Made by a program: the position numbers and the translations under genes
In this document: positions 55,836-64,000 of the stretch, piece by piece
How the letters are laid out: every line of letters begins with the position of its first letter
Numbering within the stretch: position 1 is the first letter of the stretch
The notes under the pieces: generated by a model
The model's input: the letters and a program-made list of their open reading frames with translations, nothing else
Database searches by the model: none
Told to the model about the DNA's origin: nothing
Source: Chara braunii
Lineage: Eukaryota; Streptophyta; Charophyceae; Charales; Characeae
NCBI GenBank assembly: GCA_003427395.1
Contig: BFEA01000505.1
Span: 864,398 to 928,397 of the forward strand
Direction of reading: 5' to 3'
DNA: 64,000 nt

Positions 55836-56255
55836 TCAGTCCATGTTCGCGTCTACCATGTCCACGTCTCCGTCACCTACGTCATGGTCCCAGGGTACGT
55901 CGCCCTGCCCCTGTGCCTGGGGGAGGTATCCCCAACCGTCCTCCGGTTGCGCCTCTCCACCTACGCTGTCCTCCTCAACAGCCTCTCGGGCAGCTCCACG
56001 ATCATCCAATGCCAAATCTCCCCAGCCCTGGTCCTGATCCCCCCAAGGCTCTATATCATCAAAGGTGTCCCACTCTCTATCATCGGCCTGCCAGCCAAGA
56101 TCCTCTCTCTCCGGGTATATCCGCGGATAGTGTTCCTCAATCTCCCAGATCGAGATGAGAGGGGCAGGTCTGTCCTTAGGTGTCTCGCTCAGGAGTCGAC
56201 CTACGCCCTCCAAATAATCTCCGGGTCTCGGGACCTCCTCTCTAGGGCTAACCAA
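55836..56255 (-). CDS. R2 acidic Trp/Asp-rich ORF
   Basis: 139 codons from ATG 56255 to 5 bases before the next module ATG. Very acidic with many Trp and Gly-Asp pairs (YPEREDLGWQADDREWDTFD, then WGDQDQGWGDLALDD). No known domain. Acidic segments also occur after modules in R1 (27680-27777) and at 57115-57297, so acid-rich linkers between modules are recurrent. Confidence 0.5.
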   Translation of the reverse strand: MVSPREEVPRPGDYLEGVGRLLSETPKDRPAPLISIWEIEEHYPRIYPEREDLGWQADDREWDTFDDIEPWGDQDQGWGDLALDDRGAAREAVEEDSVGGEAQPEDGWGYLPQAQGQGDVPWDHDVGDGDVDMVDANMD

Positions 56256-56329
56256 AATTTCGGAGGCTGGTAGCGAAAAAAGGACTTAGGGTCTCCGGCA
56301 GGTGCCAAGGCTCGTATGAACTCTATAAG

Positions 56330-57025
56330 TTAGAGCCCTCTCTCTCCGACAAAAGGTCCCGCGATGAACTGGGCGTAACTAATCCGATCTCTGTCCGCTA
56401 GCACTCTCCTCAATCCATCCAACTCGAGGTTGGCATGATAAGTCTCGGAAATACGGGTCAGACCCCAGACCTCCTCTGCTACAAACGTCGGAACCCTCAC
56501 TCGCAGTCGCACACTGGGGAATGCAAAGATTCCTCCGATTCGGAGGGTCATCCTCACTATCCTAGTTGGCCCATACAAGGCCTCGGTCTCCTTGCGAACG
56601 CTCTCGACAACCTCCGACAGGGTGGTCCTCGCCCCCTGCTCGCCTCGCCAATGATCATGGACTAGCCCCTCATAATGGACCGTCGCCTCTACCGCGTGCG
56701 AGTAATAAATATGTCATATGGCCTCTATGCTCGTCGTTCCTGACACTCGCCACCGTTGGTTGTCCGACTCGAAGGTCTCAATCACATAGGACCATAAATG
56801 CACGTCGGGCTCCAACAACATCGATCTCCACCGGCTCTGAAGCCCAGATTCGCGTCCAACCACACTGGCCGGAAGATCGAACTCTAGTATGTTGGGTGTC
56901 ACAGTCTCAGGAGGCCTAGACCATCTAGTGCTTCCGATCTGGAGTTCAAACCTGTCGACCTGCTCTATCATCGGATCATGCCCGCTGCTAACCGCCCGTA
57001 ATGACTGGATCCACTCGATCGTCAC
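56330..57025 (-). pseudogene. R2 module with one in-frame TGA
   Basis: From ATG 57025 the frame is open for 103 codons to TGA 56714-56716, and resumes in the same frame to 56330, giving 231 codons. Blocks: FELQIGSTRWSRPPE, PDVHLWSYVIETFESD (the kGv.lW block), after the stop AVEATVHYEGLVHDHW, RIVRMTLRIGGIFAFPS, RVRVPTFVAEEVWGLTR. The VPTFVAEEVWG block matches LPTFVVEQTYG of the next module and VPRFIFDRIY of R1 module D. Confidence 0.55.
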
Positions 57026-57114
57026 TCCTCTCTCGTACTATCGTCAGGATAACTCTCTCATTAATAGCTCTCGCATCCAAAAGCCTCCTCGCGCGTGCCT
57101 CTACACACCATCTC

Positions 57115-57297
57115 CTAGGCCCAGATAGCGACTCCTATCCTAGGAAAGTGAGCGTCGGTGACGTCAATCTTCTCCCCCGACTCAGCACTCTCGCTCTCGG
57201 AGTCAATCCAGTCCGTCTCCCAGGCCTCCCCGTCGTCCTCACTAATCCACCCGTCCTCGTTCGGCTCGTCCTCTATACGGTATGGAGGGAGTCCTAT
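57115..57297 (-). pseudogene. R2 acidic remnant
   Basis: A minus-strand frame GLPPYRIEDEPNEDGWISED, then DWIDSESESAESGEKIDVTD, ending at a TAG. No start codon context. It resembles the acidic linkers of other modules in composition only. Confidence 0.35.
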
Positions 57298-57429
57298 CGC
57301 ACGGTAATATCATGACAGCTGGTAATCATATATCAGAAGTCCAGCATCCTCACTCCACCAGCTGCCCCAATCCACTGAGAAAAGTCTGCTTATGTACGTA
57401 AAATACTCGGGCCCAGCCCGAAGCTCCCG

Positions 57430-58165
57430 CTCCAATAAGTCTCACACGTACGAGGGCGGGGGTACTCCCCTCTGGTACTCGTCCCCTAAGTAGCGGATCA
57501 GCTCTACCAGTTGAACCCTCTTGTCTCCCCAGCGAAGGCCCGCAGTCTGAAGGGAGTAATATATGCAGCAAGCGTTAAGACTTCCTTTAGCGAAGAGCTC
57601 AAGCTCTCTGAACGTAAGGTAAGTCTCAACTAAGCCTCATACCCCTCCGAAGACTGTGTCTACCACGAAAGCGGGGACAATCGCTCTCAAACGGGTCCCT
57701 AAATATGGAAAAAAGACGTCTCGTGCTATCAAGAGATCCCCCGTAATAGCAAGGGGAGGTCGCCTGTGGAACAAGGTCGACAGGTCCTGCTCGTCATCCG
57801 CCCGAAACGCATCAACCTCCTCCTGCAAATACCGTAGGGCTCTACTGATAATCAAACTCGTCCCCCACGTCACGAGACTCAAGGCAGCCTCTTTGGCCGT
57901 CTCCTCCCCCAGATACAGGTAGACCCTCACTAGTTCACCCGTCAGATCTCCCCACTCTCCCCTCGGGTGCTCGCTGTATGTCCACAGTCAAGCATCAGAG
58001 GACAAGAGGACAGATTTTCACCGGAACTGCCCCTCGTGCCAATCAGTGGGTCGTGCGGCGAATGTAAGCTCTACCAAGTCCCCCTCTATGAGCTTTGGGG
58101 GTTCTATCTCCCACGCACGATCAACCTCCTATACCTCAATGACCTCGGACTGCCACATCCGATCT
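57430..58165 (-). pseudogene. R2 first module, several stops
   Basis: Minus-strand reading with stops near 58010 and 57640. Blocks: WEIEPPKLIEGDLVELTFAA, GELVRVYLYLGEETAKEAAL, VTWGTSLIISRALRYLQEEV, RAIVPAFVVDTVFGGV, a TGA at 57637, then LNACCIYYSLQTAGLRWGDK. The first strand block aligns with LEIRATIFLNEKEWTEV and the VPAFVVD block with LPTFVVEQ. A clean ATG frame covers only 57637-57930 (97 codons). Confidence 0.5.
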
Positions 58166-58242
58166 AGCTACCGTACGTATAGAAGGCCCTAAAGAGTTCG
58201 TGGGAAGAGCAGGAAGAAGGAGAAACTATGAATTCTTAGAAT

Positions 58243-59250
58243 AATTTCGGCAGCGCTTCGCCTCCCCCCGTTGGGATGGGGTTTGGGAGGCGGTCCCTGA
58301 ATAAGAGCTGCCTAACTATATCCTATACGGGTCCTAGAGTAGCCTAGATAGCTAGAGTGCAGAATTTTGAACTCGAATCGGGCCAACAAGCCTTATATTC
58401 GAATTTTCGCGAATACAAGGCACGTGCACAATTCGAGGGAATCCTACCTATTGCCCCTCGGACGCCCTCTCGGCCAAGAGACCCTTCCTAATAGACATAA
58501 CCAAGAGAAAACAACCCGTACACGCTCTTCTCCCGATTTTCTAAGCCGTTTTGTTAATTTTTTGGGATTCAATTAGTTTACATTAACAAGAATTGCTTCC
58601 TATCAAGAAGTGTCCGCTGGCGCGCGCTCAGCGCATATTGGTACGTGAGGTAAACCCCAACGAGTGACGCGGTAAGTGCGTACCTCTTTTTAGCTTTCAC
58701 TTTCGATTTATTTTTTATTTATATCAATTAAATACAAAAAAAATAATTTTAACTATCGAAAATTTCCTTTTTTGGCCTCAAACCCTCGGAAGATCTAGTA
58801 GTTTCGCCCGACCTCTGGTTACTCCAACTTTTATTTCCCTTCCTTCTCTAGGGAATTTTTTTGTATTTTCCTATTATAATTTAAAGAAAATGTATTTAAT
58901 TAGGATAAAATCCCTTTCCTTATTTATATATACTACGTCTAATATATCTATAAGTTCGTCGAGTTTGAAGACCTTTTAGGAGTAAGAATGAATTTTAGGA
59001 AATTTATTAAAATTTTAGCAACACTTCGCCTCCTCCCGTTGGGATGGGGTTCGGGCAAAGCCCACAACAAACGCTGTCGGAGGGGGGAAAATAAGAGGAA
59101 TAATGAAAAAATGGTAAACTGATTTTTACTTGATTTTAAACTATTTTTATCAAGTAATTAGCAAAAATTCAGAAAAAATATGAATTAAAAAAAAAAACAT
59201 TGGCAACAGTTCCCCTCCCCCCGTGGGGATGGGGTTCGGGACAGTTGTCC
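58243..59250 (+). repeat. Three copies of GGCA(G/A)C..TTC..CTCCCCCCGTTGGGATGGGG
   Basis: Copies at 58249, about 59019 and about 59201 share GGCA or AGCA, C(A/G)..TTC, (C/G)CCTCC(C/T)CCCGT(T/G)GGGATGGGG (split here) and a following TTCGGG or TTTGGG. CCCC-GTTGGGAT-GGGG can form a small hairpin. The first copy also starts AATTTCGGCAGCGCTTC, identical to 31817. Confidence 0.65.
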
Positions 59251-59455
59251 CTTAATCCGTTCCCAAAAAGGATATGCGAGGCAATTTTAAATTATTAAAA
59301 TTGGAAAATACTATTCTCAATTAATTTTTAAATATTTTTTATTAATTTTAACCAATAAAATAAATAAAAAATACCGAAAAGTACAAAATTGAAGGTGTTT
59401 GTGAGCGCCTTCTAGATTCTGGTTTTAATATAATATTAGGGGTTGCTCTCGTCTC

Positions 59456-59528
59456 CTAAAGTCCTAATTAGGGTTTAACATAATTAGGGTTTTCCCTAAT
59501 TAGGGTTTTCCTAATTAGGGTTTTAGGA
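59456..59528 (+). repeat. Telobox-like TTAGGGTTT repeats
   Basis: CCTAATTAGGGTTT occurs repeatedly with spacing of about 15-19 bases. This is close to the plant-type telomere unit TTTAGGG and contains AAACCCTAA in reverse. It could be a short interstitial telomere-like tract or a regulatory telobox cluster. Confidence 0.55.
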
Positions 59529-60124
59529 TCTTGCGTGCGACTGCACGCTCACCAGAAACCCCGTATTGACGTACGAAATTTTCCGCTAGGTTCTACTAGG
59601 TTTATAGAAAAAAACTCATTGGATTACTTTCCTTTATTTCTTTTCCTTTTAATTTTAATTAAATTACAAAAAAAAAAAATCCCCTTAATTTCTTTCCTTT
59701 TTCTTATCTGTTGGAGTTTGTCGTTTCCACAAACGGAGTCTGTTTTTTCCGATTAAAATCTCAAAATGTCGGGAATTTTTTTCTGGACAACTTTGGTTCA
59801 AGGGGCTTTCCCCAAATTTTTGTAAATAATGAAAAGGGAAAATGACAAATTACGAATTAATAATTATAAAAAATAAAGAAAATTATTTTCCAAAAAATCT
59901 AGCTGTTAGATTTTACCGAAAGAGGTCTCAAAATGTTCGCCTCGCCGAGAGGACGAACTTTGACCATGGTGCGGCTCGCCCAAAAAACGCGCGGATCCAG
60001 AGATATTTCAAAGAAACTAAATAAAAAAATATCAAAAAATAAAAACTAATCAAGAAACAGACTAATTAGTGTTTTGACCAATCAGCCCGTGCAACCCCGT
60101 TGGTTGGGGAAGTTCGTGGCCTTA

Positions 60125-60315
60125 ATTTCGGGAGGCATACTACGCGATCTGCGTGAGGTGGGGACCTCCAGATGAGGAGACGTTGAGAGACCTGATCGAC
60201 GCTACTTGTTGGGTAGATTGTCTGAGGCCTGCCGATCTGATCTACTATTGTCATAGACGCGTAGAGGACAGGTACGTTGGCTTGGAGGAGCTGAGGTATC
60301 TATTCGAGGGCTAGC
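60125..60315 (+). pseudogene. R3 module C-terminal end
   Basis: Reads EAYYAICVRWGPPDEETLRD, then LIDATCWVDCLRPADL, then IYYCHRRVEDRYVGLEELRY. It matches the R2 module end residue for residue apart from a few changes, and keeps Tyr where R2 has a TAG. The rest of the module is missing upstream. Confidence 0.6.
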
Positions 60316-60355
60316 GATAGGAGGCATGCACTGACGGGCGACTACGGGGGTTAAT

Positions 60356-60609
60356 GTGAGCAGACAATTAGTGAATAAAGGTTACACGGTGACTGTCTTA
60401 CTCAGAGCACACATAGACGAGGACGTGGCAGAGCACGAGTATTTTCTACAAGCCAGAGAATTCATTCGTGAATACCGACCAGGAGTCCTCGCGTGTGTGA
60501 CTTTCCAGACAGAGATAACGTACAAAGTGATGGTATGGTCGGTTGGGTAACTGCGTGCGGAATTGTTCTTTGACGAGTCGGTAGCTGAAGCTCGGAGTAA
60601 GATCTGAAA
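60356..60609 (+). pseudogene. R3 VSRQLV-type ORF with stops
   Basis: Matches R2 54742-55018. A TGA near 60332 and a TAA near 60548 stand where R2 has sense codons (Gly and Tyr). Readable blocks: SRQLVNKGYTVTVLLRAHID, CVTFQTEITYKVMVWSVG, LFFDESVAEARSKI. Confidence 0.5.
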
Positions 60610-60645
60610 GGTGCTTGGGGCTTGGAGAGAGATGGGTCGTAGACG

Positions 60646-61005
60646 ATGACAGATCTAGATGAGAGAATAAAGAGAGTCGAAGATCAAATTATAAAACCGG
60701 TGGTAAAACAAGTTAAGGAACCCGGCATCAAGATTCAAGATTGTGGGCCTAGCAAGAGTGAGAGGGAGTTGCGTAGGATAGAAGCATCGACGAGGGCATT
60801 AGAGAGACTTTTTAGAGAGGATAGAGAATTCTTCGGAAGATGGCGTCTAGATTTTCTGGAGAGCGTAAAGGGGAGAGATCATAGTAGTCGGGAACAGGAG
60901 GGGTCACTTGAGTCGACGGGGAGGAAAGAGGAGTTGTCATAGGCTGCAACATCGAAGGAAAAAACAAATGTTGAAGGGACGTCGGGCAATGAAGGGAGAC
61001 GATGA
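60646..61005 (+). pseudogene. R3 coiled-coil ORF with one in-frame TAG
   Basis: MTDLDERIKRVEDQIIKPVV at the start, RRIEASTRALERLFREDREF in the middle, WRLDFLESVKGRDHSS near the end. A TAG at about 60940 replaces the Glu codon of R2 (EELS-stop-AAT against EELSEATT). It keeps Gln where R2 has its own stop. It overlaps the SRAWRE-type start (61002) by 4 bases, as in R2. Confidence 0.65.
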
Positions 61006-61654
61006 GCTTTGAAAAGTACTCTATGCGTATTGTAGGGAGGTCGGATGGACCAGTCGCTTGTGTAGTGATGCAATTGGTTCACCTGGAAAGACTCATCGTA
61101 ATTGAAGAAGTGGAATGTACTCGTCGAGCTGTGCAGAAAGCGCAAGTGACCGGACTCGGGTAGGAGAGGGAAGCGCGTGTCTGATCAACTACTCGTTGTA
61201 CGTGTCTCCCTTCAATGAGTGGCCCTTGAGTAGGGCGTGGCACGAGACCCCTAGAGAGGCTGAGAAACTCCTAGAAAGTGAGGCGGAAGTGGTTGAAGAT
61301 TTAGCAAAGATCATAGTAGAGAGTTCCATTCTCAGAATGTTCAAAGCACACAACCAATACTGGAGCGAGTACCTTAAGACCTTAGCAGATATTGAAGATT
61401 TTGGAGATATAGACGATTTCGAGACATTCTACGAATTCTTGGAGTATTCTACGGACAGAGTCCTGGTGGCTTTAGCGTTAGTCTTAATGGAATGTTTGGT
61501 GGTTCATGAAGACGGATGCGAGATGTCACTACCGGAGGTGGAGTTAGCGCGATGGAGGCGGAAGTTTTCAGGATGGAGCGGACCCAGTAAACTTAAGCAC
61601 GAAAAAGTCCTTCAAGATTTAAGCGCTATTAGCAGACGGGAAATCTTTCCTTAG
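61002..61654 (+). pseudogene. R3 SRAWRE-type protein, frameshifted, running into the next module
   Basis: ATG 61002 starts MSFEKYSMRIVGRSDGPVAC in one frame. Near 61150 the frame shifts and continues VGEGSACLINYSLYVSPFNE, then SRAWHETPREAEKLLESEAE (His for Arg), then DIDDFETFYEFLEYSTD. In the shifted frame it passes the R2 stop position and enters the upstream part of the E-type module (KHEKVLQDLSAISRREIFP) before a TAG. Nucleotide match to R2 is about 90% by eye. Confidence 0.6.
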
Positions 61655-61844
61655 GCAAACAACGGTCAGAATAGGAATCTGTTTTATGTAATAACAGCCA
61701 TTTCGTTAAAACGGACATATTATTTTTTTTGAATGAAATCAAAACTGACTTTTTTTGCCAAAATCCGATCAGATTTTTTTGCTCCTGGGAGTCCCAGAAC
61801 GCCGGACCCCCTACATGTATCTGGTTAATGGTTGAGACCAGATA

Positions 61845-61881
<37 letters not shown>

Positions 61882-61895
61882 GGTTGAGACCAGAT

Positions 61896-61931
<36 letters not shown>

Positions 61932-62315
61932 GTATCTGGTCTCAACCATGGACCATATACATGTAAGGGGTCCGGCGTTCTGCAGGAGCAAAAAATTCCG
62001 ACCGGATTTTGGCAAAAAAAGTCAGTTTTGATTTCGTTCAAAACATATAATATGTCCGTTTTGACGAAATGCCTGTTTAATGACCGTATACTTTTCCGAC
62101 TTCGGAATGTAGCACGTAGGTATATATTTACGTAGAGAGCAAGAGGAGTTTTGTGTCTATACGTGGTGTTGGAGGATAAGCGAGTGGAAGCTGAGGGAAG
62201 AGAGAAAGAGATTAGAGGACTTGGGAAAGATTGTCGAGGTCTGCGACGATATCTCGATTTTTGACGGTCTGCCTAGGCCGCCGATCCCGTATAGAGGACT
62301 GGAGCAGAATGGATA
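61570..62315 (+). pseudogene. R3 E-type module interrupted by a foldback element
   Basis: The left part reads LKHEKVLQDLSAISRREIFP. The right part (62095-62315) reads HVGIYL, EEFCVYTWCWRISEWKLREE, VEVCDDISIFDGLPRPPIPY. Between them lies a 385 base insertion at 61693-62077. The uninterrupted R2 sequence shows where the two parts join. Confidence 0.65.
61689..62081. mobile_element. 385 bp foldback/MITE-like element with TAAT target duplication
   Basis: The element spans 61693-62077 and is flanked by TAAT at 61689-61692 and 62078-62081. The arms are inverted repeats of about 180 bases: AACAGCCATTTCG on the left against AACAGGCATTTCG from the right, then AAAACGGACATATTAT, GAAATCAAAACTGACTTTTT and GCCAAAATCCG. 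The centre has two poly-T runs (about 61850-61878 and 61899-61930) and GGTTGAGACCAGAT words. R2 shows the empty site, GTTTTATGTAATGACTGTAT in minus orientation near 53650. No coding capacity. The family is not recognised. Confidence 0.85.
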
Positions 62316-62536
62316 GGAGCCGACAGTAGACTTCGCCACGACAGTCAGGACGAAGGGTGACCACATGAAGACGGTAAAGAACGCATAGGATGAAGGAATG
62401 AGTGAAGGGAGAGTTATCTCTGATTGCGAATTGCAGTCAAGAAGAGAAAGATTTCTTGCTGGAAACATACCATCCGAGGAGAGACTAGAGACTATCTGTG
62501 GACTTTTGATTTCCCTAGAGGAGAGAAGCGATTCCA
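62316..62536 (+). other. R3 spacer between two E-type modules
   Basis: About 220 bases after the first module's end (LEQNG-stop). A short frame with DCELQSRRERFLAG resembles nothing recognised. Confidence 0.35.
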
Positions 62537-62833
62537 TATGAGGTAGAGAGGTACGAGTTTGTGGATAGCGGATGGGAGGAGATACGTTTATATGTGATGA
62601 CTGTCAGGTTTATCCATTTAGACGTATATGATGTGAGGATCTACCTACCTGCGGAGAAAGGAATAGATCTTGTGTACGACCGATGTTGGGAACGAGCAGA
62701 AGAGATTGTAGAAGCCGCAAGAGATAGATTACTATCGTTAGGGAGAAGCGTTAACTGGAGCACGCGGATAACGATCTTGGAGGGCTTCCTAAACCCCCAA
62801 CTCCGTGTCAGATTGCGCAGAAGAGAAACTTAG
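62537..62833 (+). CDS. R3 second E-type module (partial)
   Basis: The readable frame begins IPYEVERYEFVDSGWEEI. The first in-frame start is near 62561 (90 codons). Blocks: RLYVMTVRFIHLDVYDVRIY, LPAEKGIDLVYDRCWERAEE, RITILEGFLNPQLRVRLRR. It is a clear paralogue of the preceding E-type module (FYVMTVYFPDFGIYHVGIYL). Two tandem E-type modules in R3 against one in R2 show module number changes between copies. Confidence 0.6.
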   Translation, partial: YEVERYEFVDSGWEEIRLYVMTVRFIHLDVYDVRIYLPAEKGIDLVYDRCWERAEEIVEAARDRLLSLGRSVNWSTRITILEGFLNPQLRVRLRRRET

Positions 62834-62842
62834 GGACTATGA

Positions 62843-63199
62843 TTGAACTCGCCTTACGACATAAGAAGGTTGATGGCAAGAGGAGGTGAGTACCCGATGG
62901 TAGGAGCCAACACCGTACGGCAGGGATTGGGCGATCAGGAGATGAGGACAACTTTCGATTTACAAACGCGACTGCGAGCTTGTACTCACGAGGAGTTACG
63001 CGCTATAGGGACTGCGATTTGTAGGGGAGTCAAGAGTCCGGAGACAGGAGTGTTAGAGGTCAGGAGAGGTGTCGCCTGCATAGAAGGACAGGATGGACGA
63101 CTTTTCCTCGACACTGGGATAGTAGGTGTCGAAGGGACACACGGGATCCGAGACGACACCGGAAGACTGGTGGCGATATTGAGGGGAGTCGAGAGTTAG
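62843..63199 (+). CDS. R3 118-codon ORF between modules and gag
   Basis: Not recognised. It starts 9 bases after the module stop. It contains LRACTHEELRAIGTAICRGV, then SPETGVLEVRRGVACIEGQD, then LFLDTGIVGVEGTHGIRDDT. Gly- and Val-rich alternation suggests beta strands. It may be a module variant or the N-terminus of a gag polyprotein. R1 has no obvious counterpart. Confidence 0.45.
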   Translation: MNSPYDIRRLMARGGEYPMVGANTVRQGLGDQEMRTTFDLQTRLRACTHEELRAIGTAICRGVKSPETGVLEVRRGVACIEGQDGRLFLDTGIVGVEGTHGIRDDTGRLVAILRGVES

Positions 63200-64000
63200 A
63201 TTTAGGCATTTAGAGATCGACAGGACCGGTTCTGACATTAGGTCCGGGCTGCCTGTTCGAGGGGTGAGGACAGTAGACCCCCGATATAGGCTCAAGCCAA
63301 AAAGGGGAGTAAAGTGTATGGAGTCTGACACGATGGGACTACATCTAAATGAGGAACAACAGACCGTTGCATACTGAGCATCACCGGATCGTGCTCTGCG
63401 AGACCTCAAAGAGTGTATCAGGCAGAACGCCCCTTTGAGGTATGTAGAGCAACCCGACGACGGAGAGCCGGAGGTAATGGCCTATCCGGTCGCCACAGAG
63501 CCAAGCAAGGTCGCTACGGTGGTGCGGATGAAGAGTCGAACCGAACCTCCGAGTTTTCGATGAGAGTCAGTTATTGGACGTTCACCTACGTATGAACGAA
63601 GAGACGATAGAGGTGACCGAAGAAGAGATGACTGGAGGGACCAGTACATTAGGGAGCAGCTCTAGAGAGACAGAGAGAGGGCCGCACCGCCCAAGCGAAT
63701 TTACGACCCTCAGACAGGCGAGTCGCACTCCCTACCCTACGAGACGAGAGACAGGTTCATCATCTCACACCAACCTTCGGAGTTAGACACCAGACCCCCC
63801 ATTTTCAAGGGATATAGCATCACTAAGTATCTTGAGAAGTGGGAGTTGCACGCATACCGTACTCAATGGTCGGAGGATAAAATCATAGATAACTTCTTAT
63901 TTAACACCGACCCAAGTTTGAGTCAAGTGATTAAAGAAGCCTGACCAAAAGATAGACGCTGGACTATGTACAAGGCCAGTCTCTACGACCTTTTCAAGCT
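63200..64000 (+). pseudogene. gag: R3 gag start, several stops, cut by window end
   Basis: A charged Arg/Asp-rich N-terminal region with stops near 63380, 63560 and 63660 leads into DRFIISHQPSELDTRPP and the capsid-like FKGYSITKYLEKWELHAYRT, then FNTDPSLSQVIKEA, a TGA at 63942-63944, then DRRWTMYKASLYDLFK. R1 gag reads FDGRDVTGFVEKWESYAYRK and AIYPADGRWRTFKTSLFQTF at the same place. The rest lies outside the window. Confidence 0.65.

Larger units (their letters stand above)
53405..58200 (-). mobile_element. R2: truncated relative of R1 (modules, coiled coil, SRAWRE ORF)
   Basis: Minus-strand order from 58200: module, acidic remnant, module, acidic ORF, module, short module-like ORF, coiled-coil ORF, SRAWRE-type ORF, E-type module. 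Homology to R3 stops near 53405, so the 3' part with gag and pol is missing. The E-type module, SRAWRE and coiled-coil ORFs are in the same relative order as in R1 and R3. The nearest LTR-like material upstream is the AATTTCGGCAGCGCTTC region at 58243. Confidence 0.7.
58201..60116. other. AT-rich region between R2 and R3, LTR-like motifs, no gene
   Basis: About 1.9 kb, strongly AT-rich, with no coding frame that carries a motif. It holds the three-copy CGTTGGGATGGGG family and telobox-like repeats described separately. It could be LTR or leader sequence of R2 or R3, but no TG..CA boundary pair or PBS was found. Confidence 0.45.
60117..64000 (+). mobile_element. R3: 5'-truncated relative of R2, running off the window into gag
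   Basis: Homology to R2 starts at TTTCGGGAGGC near 60128 (R2 55218). Order: module end, VSRQLV ORF, coiled coil, SRAWRE ORF, E-type module broken by a foldback insertion, second E-type module, short ORF, gag start. R2 and R3 face each other in opposite orientation. R3 is the copy that shows the link from the accessory cluster to gag in the R2 subtype. Confidence 0.7.

Noticed and set aside
56714-57025. 103-codon frame as a complete gene
   Set aside because: The same frame continues beyond the TGA with module blocks, so it is part of a longer broken module.
23938-63944. Genetic-code change or programmed readthrough to explain in-frame TGA/TAG/TAA
   Set aside because: Stops occur at non-homologous positions, involve all three stop codons, and go together with frameshifts and lost catalytic residues.

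Overview
The window is repeat-dominated eukaryotic DNA from a draft assembly. It has two N gaps, scattered ambiguous bases, long microsatellites and no recognisable host gene. Almost everything that can be named belongs to mobile elements. The organism is probably on the plant/streptophyte side: a primer-binding site matches the 3' end of tRNA-Asp(GTC), as in plant Athila-type Ty3/Gypsy elements, and there are plant-type TTTAGGG-like teloboxes near 59.5 kb. A charophyte such as Chara is my guess only.

Region 1 (1-3.95 kb) holds anonymous tandem repeats and a CA/GA microsatellite. Region 2 (3.95-14.45 kb) is a ~10.5 kb DNA transposon, called Tn1 here. It has ~320-330 bp terminal inverted repeats, a broken DUF7869-like (putative transposase) gene whose N- and C-terminal halves lie on opposite strands, a 1.16 kb internal tandem duplication, and about 15 copies of an imperfect palindrome with consensus TTCGGATNNATCCGAA.

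Region 3 (15.25-48.63 kb) is a giant Ty3/Gypsy retroelement landscape. A minus-strand 4.77 kb LTR (17627-22393) is followed by a tRNA-Asp PBS and accessory ORFs (R0). A plus-strand body (R1, 23393-42127) carries tandem accessory modules, a coiled-coil ORF, gag with a CCHC knuckle, then protease, RT, RNase H and integrase. A second LTR copy (43996-48630) lies in plus orientation. The LTR outer flanks share ACGT, so R0 and R1 may be two halves of one element of about 32 kb whose 5' part is inverted, either biologically or by scaffolding. gag and pol of R1 are separated by a ~7.5 kb insertion, which carries an array of ten hairpins with covarying stems.

Region 4 (48.6-64 kb) has a 54 bp minisatellite, AT-rich sequence with tandem repeats, and two further truncated relatives of R1: R2 (minus, ~53.4-58.2 kb) and R3 (plus, ~60.1 kb to the window end). 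R3 is interrupted by a 385 bp foldback element whose empty site is preserved in R2.

The main biological novelty is a family of LTR retrotransposons with arrays of paralogous ~210-250 aa module proteins between PBS and gag. The modules recur in all four copies, in conserved order with a small coiled-coil ORF and a protein marked by the peptide SRAW(R/H)E. I recognise no named family for the module. All copies are decayed by stops at non-homologous positions and by frameshifts, so none looks active.
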